Part shown: piece after piece, positions 57,422 through 64,000 of the stretch
Layout: each line of letters starts with the position of its first letter
Numbering within the stretch: the first letter of the stretch is position 1
Assembly (NCBI GenBank): GCA_965115825.1
Contig: OZ220464.1
Span: 1,240,001-1,304,000 of the forward strand
Source of the DNA: Bin87 sp965115825
GTDB taxonomy: Bacteria; Chloroflexota; Dehalococcoidia; Lucifugimonadales; UBA3495
DNA: 64,000 nucleotides
Reading direction: 5' to 3'
Program-made: the position numbers and the translations under genes
Notes under the pieces: model-generated
Database searches by the model: none
What the model saw: only the letters and a program-made list of their open reading frames with translations
Told to the model about the DNA's origin: nothing

Positions 57422-57450
57422 ATCATAGACCCACCGGCATTCGTTGTCAA
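57422..57450 (-). promoter_or_regulatory. Sigma-70 promoter placed for a leaderless DUF3800 mRNA
   Basis: On the minus strand TTGACA (57445-57450), 17 bases, then TATGAT (57422-57427). Six bases later is ATG 57415, where transcription would normally start. This supports ATG 57415 as the start codon and a leaderless transcript. Confidence 0.7.
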
Positions 57451-57517
57451 CTGAATTGCGAGATATAATCAGCCAGAAACAGTGTGGCACTTTCGCTATC
57501 TGCCACCCAGCCCACCC

Positions 57518-60253
57518 CTACCTCTCCCCCGCCCGCTCCAAATTCAGCCCCAGCAGCCGCTCCAAAACCTCCTCATCCTCCAAATCCGCCGGCCATCCGT
57601 AAGCGTCTGACACCGCCGCATCCAGCGCCCGGTGCGCGTTATCCAGCCATGTCGGACGCTGATTGTACAGATTCGTCAGCGTCCGACGCCGCAACTCTCC
57701 CTCGCCGGCTCCCTCCGGATTCAACCAATTCTCCCGTAGGCGGTTCAGATCGACGGCAGCCGCAGCGATGGCATCCCGCTGAGCGTCGGTAGGATGCGGA
57801 AACGGAAACGTCTCAAAGCACGTGGTTGGCGTATAGCGCGGACGACTTTCCAGCTGTGTACCCAATACTGACGCCCAGACTCCGTGGATGCGTGAGTGTA
57901 GCATACCCAAAAAATAATCATCGTCCCGGGCAAACACTATAATCGTAGCGTCCGGCAACACATCACCGTCAATCCAAGCAAACATCCTGTGCCGGGATAC
58001 CATGCTGGTGCCGATATATCGTTTCAAACCCGCCAAAGCCTGGCGCATTTGAGGCGCAGCAGAGCCGTGCAACCACCATCGTTCTGCTCTACGCTTCATA
58101 CGATTCTTTATCCTAGTAGGTTTGACGTTAGCCAGTATGTACTCAAAAGGTGCCTCATACAACGCTGCTTCCGCTTCCGGCATATTCACGCCGAAGTCGA
58201 TTATCCACATATTACGAGAAACTTGATTTATATCTCGGCCAATCATCCAGCGCTTGATGACATCGCTGTTAGGTTTGCCATGGGGGTTGTGCTGGAGCAG
58301 CATAGCATCCGCAACGTCGGCTGTTATTTCAAAAGAGCCAACCTTAATATCACCCATGAAACTGATTTTGGCGTTCTCTGCCAGAGTTTCCGCCAATGAC
58401 AAATCTGCCCCCGCCGTCAAGTCAATGTTGATGTTTCCAACCCTTCTACCGTCCAGGTCTCGCTCCGCTTCACTCCCGTCGTCAAAACAGATTATTGACG
58501 TATGCACCGTTGCCCCGGCCAACACCCAATCCTTATCCGATATGGCCGTAAAAATATCACCGGTTTCCTTGATGCGCGTCAGTGCCCGGCGGTTTGATTG
58601 GAACCGTATCGCCTGCGTTGCCAGCAGGCCGGCCCTCTTCGTTGCGCCGGCCTCAATCTGCGCCCGCGCTTTCTCAAACCAGTAGCAACACAAGTCGCTG
58701 GAGTTCGGAATACGCCCACCGTACAGCGCATAAACCGCGTCCACGTATTCATCGCCCAGCGACTCCCGAAAGGGAAAATGTCCCAAAAACGGCGGGTTCC
58801 CCACAATGAACTCCGCCGCCGGCCACTCCGGTTCCCTCGGATTAGCCGGGTCGCTCAAATCCAGTATCGCATCCGTCTGCCGTATCGTATTCAGCGGCGT
58901 CAGTATCGGACGCTGCGTATAGGCGAACCCGTTGGCCTGGTGCCACTGAATATAGCCAATCCACAGCGCCGTCCGCGCCAGCTCCGCCGCATAGTGGTTG
59001 ATTTCCAGCCCCAGCATCTGGTCCGGCTGCACCGTCGGCGTCAGCCCTGGCCAGCCCCGGGCCGCGGCAAAGTCAATCACTTCCCGCTCCAAGTCCAGCA
59101 GCAGGCGCAGCGCGATGTACAGAAAGTTGCCGCTGCCGCACGCCGGGTCCAGCGTCGTAACCGACGCCAGCCGCCGGCGGAACGCCTCCATTCGCGCCCG
59201 CGCCGCATCGCCGTCCTCGTCATCCAGCAGCGACTCAATCTCTGCCCGCGCTGCGTCCCACTCCCGGCGCAGCGGCGTCATCACCACCGGCTCCACCACC
59301 AGGGCAATGTCGTCGGCGCCGGTATAGTGCGCGCCCGTCTGCGCCCGCTTGGAAGCGTCCAAAGCCCGCTCGAACAGCGTGCCGAAGATGGACGGCTCAA
59401 TGTCCCGCCAGTTCCTTTCGCAGGCTTCGCCCAGACGTTGCAGCGCCGTCGTGCTCAACTCCACGGTGTCTATCGCATTGAACAGGTCGCCGTTGAAGTG
59501 CGCTATTTCATCCGCGCCGGAAAACCCGCCCGTCGCCATCTGCGCGAACAGGCTCTGCACCGCCCGGTCGAATCGGGCCGGCTCCCGGTAGTGCTGCCCG
59601 ACAATGCGCGTGAACAAGCCTTCGGGCAGCAGTCCGGCATCCTCCGAGTACAAGCAGAACACCAACTGATTCAGATATCGCGCCAGCCGTTCCGCGTCCT
59701 GCTGTTCCCCATAAGCCGATTCCATATCCACGACGATAGACTGGAACAGCGCCGCCGTCTCCCGCGTCACCGCATCCACCGAGCGCAGCCGCTCCCGGAA
59801 GCGATCCGGCGCAAAGAAGACATCCCGCAGCAGTTGCAGCCGTTCCGGCTGCGTCAGCTCCGCCACGCTGATATCATGCCGCGCCGTCTCCATCCCCGGA
59901 AAGTTCGTCTGTATCCGTATCGTCTGGAACGACGACACAATCAGCAGCGGCGGCGTTTTCAGATGCACCTGATAGCGCAGCAACTGGTCAAACGCCCCGT
60001 CCAGCTGCGCATCCTGCCCCTTGAACTCCCAGCCGAAACGCTCCTCAAAGTAAGCGTCGGCGAACCCGCCGGGCACCCACTTCTCAAAGGTAAAAACCTC
60101 CGGGTTGCCGAACGCCGCCGGCGCAGGGTGCCCCACCAGCCCGCACAGGTCGTTAAAAAACGACTGCGCCCCCTGGCGTTCGCCAAACCCGGCGTCGCGC
60201 CAGCGGGCAATAAACTCCGGCGCAGTTATCGTTGGCATTAAGGGACTCATCAT
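57518..60253 (-). CDS. MmeI-type single-chain restriction enzyme/adenine methyltransferase
   Basis: The protein of about 911 residues has an MmeI-like N-terminal nuclease: D66 in GGFADAYFEERFGWEFKG and E76-x-K78, followed by QLDGAFDQLLRYQVHL. A helical spacer leads to a gamma-class adenine methyltransferase with motif I DPACGSGNFLYIAL (D369) and motif IV IVGNPPFLGHFPF (N486). The C-terminal target-recognition part has MKRRAERWWLHGSAAPQMRQ, LKRYIGTSMVSRHRMFAW and RPRYTPTTCFETFPFPHPT. Such type IIL/IIG enzymes methylate one strand and cut about 20 bases away. The recognition part (around 57900-58520) is AT-richer (42% GC at 58081-58140). ATG 60253 and 60250 are equally good starts. Confidence 0.92.
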   Translation of the reverse strand: MMSPLMPTITAPEFIARWRDAGFGERQGAQSFFNDLCGLVGHPAPAAFGNPEVFTFEKWVPGGFADAYFEERFGWEFKGQDAQLDGAFDQLLRYQVHLKTPPLLIVSSFQTIRIQTNFPGMETARHDISVAELTQPERLQLLRDVFFAPDRFRERLRSVDAVTRETAALFQSIVVDMESAYGEQQDAERLARYLNQLVFCLYSEDAGLLPEGLFTRIVGQHYREPARFDRAVQSLFAQMATGGFSGADEIAHFNGDLFNAIDTVELSTTALQRLGEACERNWRDIEPSIFGTLFERALDASKRAQTGAHYTGADDIALVVEPVVMTPLRREWDAARAEIESLLDDEDGDAARARMEAFRRRLASVTTLDPACGSGNFLYIALRLLLDLEREVIDFAAARGWPGLTPTVQPDQMLGLEINHYAAELARTALWIGYIQWHQANGFAYTQRPILTPLNTIRQTDAILDLSDPANPREPEWPAAEFIVGNPPFLGHFPFRESLGDEYVDAVYALYGGRIPNSSDLCCYWFEKARAQIEAGATKRAGLLATQAIRFQSNRRALTRIKETGDIFTAISDKDWVLAGATVHTSIICFDDGSEAERDLDGRRVGNINIDLTAGADLSLAETLAENAKISFMGDIKVGSFEITADVADAMLLQHNPHGKPNSDVIKRWMIGRDINQVSRNMWIIDFGVNMPEAEAALYEAPFEYILANVKPTRIKNRMKRRAERWWLHGSAAPQMRQALAGLKRYIGTSMVSRHRMFAWIDGDVLPDATIIVFARDDDYFLGMLHSRIHGVWASVLGTQLESRPRYTPTTCFETFPFPHPTDAQRDAIAAAAVDLNRLRENWLNPEGAGEGELRRRTLTNLYNQRPTWLDNAHRALDAAVSDAYGWPADLEDEEVLERLLGLNLERAGER

Positions 60254-60346
60254 AACCGTCAACTATCATACAAATACTATTGCCAAAGCTGCGGACGTAT
60301 CTACGTAGGCTAATCTCGGACGGTACGGCTGCGTTGACGGCCAGCC

Positions 60347-60556
60347 TCACCGTTCTAGAAACCATTTCAAAGCGCCCGGTATATGGGCAACAGGACGCAG
60401 CGACTCCCGGGATCCCTCTCCACCGGAAATAACGCCTTGTTCCCTCAGTTCCGCCAGCCGCTCATCCAACGCGCGCAGTTCCGCATCGTCAGCCGCCGCC
60501 GAGCGTCCTTTCGCAATGTCCTTGTCAGTTCGCTTCTCGCTGCTGCGGTTGCTCAT
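60347..60556 (-). CDS. Small antitoxin-like protein upstream of the MmeI-type gene
   Basis: The 69-residue protein starts MSNRSSEKRTDKDIAKGRSA after GAAGGAAT. It has an amphipathic helix ELRALDERLAELREQGVISG and a C-terminal segment with PVAHIPGALKWFLER, the pattern of short antitoxins that bind DNA with one end and a toxin with the other. No toxin follows: 60254-60346 holds only a short frame without similarity. It may be an orphan antitoxin or a small controller for the downstream restriction-modification gene (inference). Confidence 0.6.
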   Translation of the reverse strand: MSNRSSEKRTDKDIAKGRSAAADDAELRALDERLAELREQGVISGGEGSRESLRPVAHIPGALKWFLER

Positions 60557-60722
60557 AGTCTATTCCTTCAGTCCGTTATTACCGTCCTCCCGATCCACCC
60601 GCCATTATAACACTGGCCCGCGCCCGCCACTCCGCGACCGTCCCCCGTGCTTCCACCGAGGCTGTATAATCCCGCCGTATCTGCAAAACACACACGCAAC
60701 CCACAGTAACGGAGGCAACCCT

Positions 60723-61541
60723 ATGGACTTCGGACTCACCGGCAAACTGGCATTCGTCGGCGGCGCCAGCCGCGGCATCGGCAAGGCCATCGCCCTGGAA
60801 CTGGCCCGCGAAGGCGCCGATGTCGTCGTCGGCTCCCGCTCTATGCCCGATTTGGAACAGACCGCCGCCGAAATCATCACCGCCACCGGCCGCCGCGCCA
60901 TCCCCATGTCGTTCGACGCCACCAACCGCCAACAGGTGGACAGCGTCATCAACGCCGCCGCCGATGCCCTCGGCGGCCTGCACATCCTGGTCAACAGCGC
61001 ATCCCTCCCCGGCGGCTCTCCCTCGGCCACCGGCCCCATTGAAGACCTCATTGATGAAGACCTCCTCAACGACTTCGACGTCAAGTTCGTCGGCGCCCTG
61101 CGCTGTTCCCGCGCCGCCATTCCTCTGCTCAAAGCCCAGGGCTACGGACGCATCATCAACATCAGCGGACTCAACGCCCGCAACGCCGGCAACCTCAGCG
61201 GCGGCGCCCGCAACACCTCCCTCGTCCACATGACCAAAACCCTCGCCGCCCAGCTGGGACAGTTCGGCATCACCGTCAACTGCATCCATCCCGGCACAAC
61301 CCGCACCGAGCGCACCCCCAGCCTCCTCACCGCCCGGGCCCGGCAGCTCGGCGTTTCCCCCGAAGCCGCCGAAGCCCAGGACTTCTCCCCCGGCTCTCCT
61401 CGCGGCAACCACATCTGCCGCATGGTCGACGCCTCCGAAATCGGCTACCTCACCGCCTTTCTCGCCTCCGACAAGGCCTGGGCCGTCACCGGCGAACTCA
61501 TCGCCGCCGGCGGCGGAACCGGCAACGCCGTGTACTACTAG
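60723..61541 (+). CDS. Atypical SDR-family protein lacking the Tyr-Lys pair
   Basis: The 272-residue Rossmann protein starts MDFGLTGKLAFVGGASRGIG after CGGAGG. It keeps the cofactor glycines (GGASRGIGKAIALELAREGA), HILVNSASLPGG and IINISGLNARNAG. At the position of Tyr-x-x-x-Lys it reads SGGARNTSLVHMTKTLAAQL; the catalytic Tyr is not present and Asn/Thr stands where Lys is expected. GITVNCIHPGTTRTERTP and the end AWAVTGELIAAGGG are normal. It may bind NAD(P) but use another chemistry, or have lost activity. TATAAT at 60665-60670 is the probable -10 box. Confidence 0.87.
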   Translation: MDFGLTGKLAFVGGASRGIGKAIALELAREGADVVVGSRSMPDLEQTAAEIITATGRRAIPMSFDATNRQQVDSVINAAADALGGLHILVNSASLPGGSPSATGPIEDLIDEDLLNDFDVKFVGALRCSRAAIPLLKAQGYGRIINISGLNARNAGNLSGGARNTSLVHMTKTLAAQLGQFGITVNCIHPGTTRTERTPSLLTARARQLGVSPEAAEAQDFSPGSPRGNHICRMVDASEIGYLTAFLASDKAWAVTGELIAAGGGTGNAVYY

Positions 61542-61612
61542 CCCAACCCGACGGCGGCGGCCCCGGCGATGGCAACCCCGACCCGCCGCCGTCGCCGTTC
61601 AATTAGGGTATT

Positions 61613-61800
61613 ATGGAAATACCGCCGCGCGACGCGGTAAAGAACATCCCGTTCATCATCCTGGGCATCTGGCCCGTGAGCCTGCTGAACCCCTGCTGAC
61701 CCTATAGGCGCGCGGTCACGCCTGGGATTGGGGCGCAACGCCGGACGCAGTAATCGGCCTGTGGGAGTGGAGCCTGCTGGTCTCCCTCTCCCTGGTCGTC
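61613..61800 (+). pseudogene. Degenerate 5' part of the membrane/coiled-coil gene at 61801
   Basis: ATG 61613 encodes MEIPPRDAVKNIPFIILGIW and a few more residues, then TGA 61697. From about 61707 another frame reads HAWDWGATPDAVIGLWEWSL and a hydrophobic helix, open into the gene at 61801 but without a start codon. A frameshift and stop appear to have separated an N-terminal part from the rest. Confidence 0.45.
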
Positions 61801-62076
61801 TTGACCGACCTGGGGGTAAATATGTTCATCGCACTGGGAAAATACCGACGCCTGAAGGAACAAGAACGCCAGGAACGTGAACGGGCCCTGGAAGAAGCCC
61901 GCGAACAAGGCCGCCGGGAAGCCCGCAAAGAGGCCCGCAGAGAAGCCGACGATATGCTCATGATGCTCACCGCCGCCGCCCGTACTAACCCCGAGCTGCT
62001 GCCCTCCCTCCTCCAACAATACCAGGAGCGCTACCAGAACGGCGCGGCTGCCAACGGGCAGAACTCCGGCGGCTAA
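61801..62076 (+). CDS. Membrane-anchored charged coiled-coil protein, probably 5'-truncated
   Basis: The only in-frame start is TTG 61801, giving 91 residues that begin MTDLGVNMFIALGKYRRLKE. A highly charged Glu/Arg/Ala coiled coil (ERALEEAREQGRREARKEAR) and a Leu/Gln-rich C-terminus (LLPSLLQQYQERYQNG) follow. In the same frame upstream (61707-61800) a hydrophobic helix (WSLLVSLSLVVLTDLGV) has no start codon, so the full-length protein probably had a membrane anchor. Function unknown. It may be a decaying gene. Confidence 0.45.
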   Translation: MTDLGVNMFIALGKYRRLKEQERQERERALEEAREQGRREARKEARREADDMLMMLTAAARTNPELLPSLLQQYQERYQNGAAANGQNSGG

Positions 62077-62102
62077 CCCAACCAAACACGGAGCCGACAA
62101 CT

Positions 62103-62906
62103 ATGACCGACTACTCCTCATATCAACACCTCCTCATCGCGAAATCCGACGGCGTCATCACCCTCACCATGAACCGCCCGGAGACCCTCAACTCCGCCAA
62201 CTTCCAGCTCCACAACGAACTCAGCCGCATCTGGCTCGACATCGCCGCCGACCCCGACGTCCGCGTCGCCCTCGTCACCGGCGCCGGCGACGCCTTCTCC
62301 GCCGGCGGCGACTTCGAGATGATCGAGCAGGCCATCGACAACCCCGCCATCATCGCCCGGAATACCAAAGAAGCCGCCGACATCGTTTATAACATCCTCA
62401 ACCTGGACAAACCCGTCATCTCCGCCATCAACGGCGTTGCCGTCGGCGCCGGCCTCGCCGTTGCCCTCCTGGCCGACATCTCCATCGCCGCCGAAGACGC
62501 CCGCATCACCGACGGACACATCCGCCTCGGCGTCGCCGCCGGCGACCACGCCGCCATCATCTGGCCCCTCCTCTGCGGCATGGCCAAAGCCAAGTACTAC
62601 CTCCTCACCTGCGACTTCCTCGACGGCAAAGAAGCCGAGCGCATCGGCCTTGTCAGCATGGCCGTCCCCCGCGACGAACTCATGCCGACCGCCACCCGCG
62701 TCGCCCGCCGCCTCGCCGACGGCCCCCAGCCGGCCATTCACTTCACCAAGCGCGCCCTCAACCAGTGGCTCCGCCAGGCCGGCCATACCTCCTTTGATTA
62801 CTCCCTCCTCGCCGAAGCCATCGGCTTCTTCGGCGACGACGTAAAAGAGGGCCTCGCCGCTCTCAAAGAACGCCGCCGTCCCCAATACCCTTCCGCATCA
62901 CCATAG
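62103..62906 (+). CDS. Enoyl-CoA hydratase/isomerase (crotonase) family protein
   Basis: The 267-residue crotonase starts MTDYSSYQHLLIAKSDGVIT. It has TLTMNRPETLNSANFQLHNE, ALVTGAGDAFSAGGDFEMIE (oxyanion loop AGGDF), KPVISAINGVAVGAGLAVAL (second oxyanion half) and ARITDGHIRLGVAAGDHAAI. The first Glu of many hydratases lies in the region where this enzyme has HIRLGVAAGDH, so the type of reaction (hydration, isomerisation or other) is uncertain. It lies near an SDR and may extend the fatty-acyl or ring-cleavage CoA pathway suggested by the acyl-CoA dehydrogenases. Confidence 0.92.
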   Translation: MTDYSSYQHLLIAKSDGVITLTMNRPETLNSANFQLHNELSRIWLDIAADPDVRVALVTGAGDAFSAGGDFEMIEQAIDNPAIIARNTKEAADIVYNILNLDKPVISAINGVAVGAGLAVALLADISIAAEDARITDGHIRLGVAAGDHAAIIWPLLCGMAKAKYYLLTCDFLDGKEAERIGLVSMAVPRDELMPTATRVARRLADGPQPAIHFTKRALNQWLRQAGHTSFDYSLLAEAIGFFGDDVKEGLAALKERRRPQYPSASP

Positions 62907-62936
62907 CCGGACACCAACCACACCCGAGGCTTTACC

Positions 62937-63365
62937 ATGGGAACCTTCACCCATCCCATAGAAGTCATCTCCGCCGACGGAACCCGCTCCCAAACCGTCA
63001 ACGCAACAGTCGACACCGGCTCCACCTACACCTGCCTGCCGGCCAACCTCCTGCGCCAGCTCGGAATAGTCCCCCAATGGCGCATACAATCGGAGCTCGC
63101 CGACGGCAGCATAGTGGAAGACCCGATCGGCGAAGCCCGAGTCCGTGTGGCCGGTATCGAAAGAAGCGCCATCGTCATCTTCGCCGACGAAGCCGCCCCC
63201 GCCTTGCTCGGAGCCTACACCCTGGAGGGCGCCCTCCTCGTCGTTGACCCGGTTCAGCAGCGCCTGGCTCCAACCCACGCCCTGCGCTACCACCTCCACT
63301 CTCATCATTCCCGCACAAGCCTGATCCCAGGAGGCCGTCAATGGGAACCTTCACCCACCCCATAG
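62937..63365 (+). CDS. Clan AA retropepsin-like aspartic protease (first of tandem pair)
   Basis: The protein begins MGTFTHPIEVISADGTRSQT. It has the catalytic VDTGSTYTCLPANLLRQLGI motif (DTGS), GEARVRVAGIERSAIVIFAD and LLGAYTLEGALLVVDPVQQR, the pattern of small single-domain retroviral-type proteases that work as dimers. The last about 24 residues (HLHSHHSRTSLIPGGRQWEP) are not conserved and overlap the start of the next gene by 25 bases. The probable true end of similarity is the ALRY segment. No signal peptide. Confidence 0.82.
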   Translation: MGTFTHPIEVISADGTRSQTVNATVDTGSTYTCLPANLLRQLGIVPQWRIQSELADGSIVEDPIGEARVRVAGIERSAIVIFADEAAPALLGAYTLEGALLVVDPVQQRLAPTHALRYHLHSHHSRTSLIPGGRQWEPSPTP

Positions 63366-63727
63366 AAGTCATCTCCGCCGACGGAACCCGCTCCCAAACC
63401 GTCAACGCAACAGTCGACACCGGCTCCACCTACACCTGCCTGCCGGCCAACCTCCTGCGCCAGCTCGGAATAACCCCCCACCGCCGCATTCGCTCCGAGC
63501 TGGCCGACGGCAGCATTGTAGAAGACCCGGTAGGCGAGGCCCGCGTTCGCGTGGATGGTGTCGTAACCACCACCATCGTCATCTTCGCTGATGAAGCCGC
63601 CCCCGCCCTGCTCGGCGCCTACACCTTGGAAGGCGCCCTCCTCGTCGTTGACCCGGTTCAGCAGCGCCTGGCTCCAACCCACGCCTTGCGTTACCCACGG
63701 CTACCCGTTTCCGGAGTTAAAGGGTAG
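63341..63727 (+). CDS. Clan AA retropepsin-like aspartic protease (second of tandem pair)
   Basis: This 128-residue protein is a near-duplicate of the preceding one at an offset of 404 bases. The first about 44 residues, up to LLRQLGI with DTGS, are identical; the middle (TPHRRIRSELADGSIVEDPV to DGVVTTTIVI) differs; and LLGAYTLEGALLVVDPVQQR is again identical. GGAGG lies just before ATG 63341. Both copies keep the catalytic motif, so homo- or heterodimers are possible. Biological target unknown. Confidence 0.85.
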   Translation: MGTFTHPIEVISADGTRSQTVNATVDTGSTYTCLPANLLRQLGITPHRRIRSELADGSIVEDPVGEARVRVDGVVTTTIVIFADEAAPALLGAYTLEGALLVVDPVQQRLAPTHALRYPRLPVSGVKG

Positions 63728-63767
63728 CCGCTCGTCCCTCCGCAACGCCTTGCGCCGCAATCCCGCT

Positions 63768-64000
63768 CTACTCCACGCCCACCGTCGCAATCCCGTAAGT
63801 GCCGTAGAAGAAATTGGCGTAGTGCGTTGACCCGCCCGTTACGAACAGCAGATACTGCTCCGGACTTTCCAGCGCCGGAACCGTCGCCTCCGGCTCCTCC
63901 GCCAGATGCTGCAACTCCGGATGCGCCAGCCACTTGCCCCGCGCATCCGTCGGAACCCCGGCAGCGATAACATCGCCCAGCCGCGCCCGGCAGCGCTCGT
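63768..64000 (-). CDS. C-terminal end of an unidentified protein, partial
   Basis: On the minus strand a frame open from the window edge to TAG (63768-63770) gives 77 residues, including LGDVIAAGVPTDARGKWLAH, PELQHLAEEPEATVPALESP and YLLFVTGGSTHYANFFYGTY. The even composition and lack of rare codons support a real gene. I do not recognise the family. The gene converges on the second retropepsin gene with a 40-base gap. Confidence 0.6.
   Translation of the reverse strand, partial: ERCRARLGDVIAAGVPTDARGKWLAHPELQHLAEEPEATVPALESPEQYLLFVTGGSTHYANFFYGTYGIATVGVE

Noticed and set aside
58598..60241. 547-codon + strand frame opposite the MmeI-type gene
   Set aside because: Arg/Pro/Gln-rich shadow; the methyltransferase and nuclease motifs are all on the minus strand.
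60153..60365. 70-codon minus-strand frame after the antitoxin-like gene, considered as its toxin
   Set aside because: It overlaps the start of the MmeI-type gene, has no PIN, RelE or other toxin motif and no ribosome site.
1..64000. CRISPR array, insertion sequence or prophage
   Set aside because: No regularly spaced repeats, no transposase or integrase motifs and no phage structural genes were seen on either strand.

Overview
The window is GC-rich bacterial DNA and reads like a member of the Chloroflexota, most plausibly a SAR202/Dehalococcoidia-type or sponge-associated lineage. This is inferred from gene content: four luciferase-like flavin monooxygenase paralogues, acyl-CoA dehydrogenases, a CaiB/BaiF CoA-transferase, a CitE-like lyase, several Uma2 proteins and a one-chain ETF. 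No rRNA, tRNA or marker gene is present to fix the taxonomy. On the + strand G strongly exceeds C on the left and C exceeds G on the right, whatever the gene direction, so a replication-strand switch may lie near the middle.

Left part (1-10 kb): a signalling operon (STAS tail, receiver-PP2C phosphatase, RsbW-like kinase, LivJ-type binding lipoprotein, large histidine kinase) behind a duplicated and decayed leader. Then come an alpha/beta hydrolase, a frameshifted relic, and on the minus strand panE, galU and a flavin monooxygenase. 10-14.2 kb: sfsA, then a tight four-gene operon with its own promoter encoding a DNA methyltransferase-HNH fusion, a protein with a dead HNH domain, an endonuclease III/MagIII-like glycosylase and a Uma2 protein. 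This is the best candidate for an undescribed system.

14.2-36.7 kb: metabolic genes (cupin, hydrolase, SDR, flavin monooxygenase, M16 peptidase, rph, pncB, fused ETF) alternate with single accessory genes: a type IIG restriction-modification enzyme, an overlapping TumE-like pair, a pentapeptide-TIR protein, a GHKL ATPase, an MrfA-type helicase, and a tandem Uma2 pair with conserved ends and diverged centres.

36.8-64 kb: acyl-CoA/CoA metabolism (two acyl-CoA dehydrogenases fed by the ETF, YHS protein, monooxygenase, CoA-transferase, CitE-like lyase, SDR, enoyl-CoA hydratase). Among these lie an XRE-NYN regulator with a palindromic operator, two giant FtsX-type permeases next to an SsuD-like monooxygenase, CtaG with a FixH/YtkA-like partner, and a DUF3800 + MmeI-type enzyme + antitoxin-like group. 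The window ends in a tandem pair of retropepsin-like proteases and the tail of an unidentified minus-strand gene. Many genes are preceded by the same extended -10 element, close to TGCTATAAT, usually without a good -35 box.
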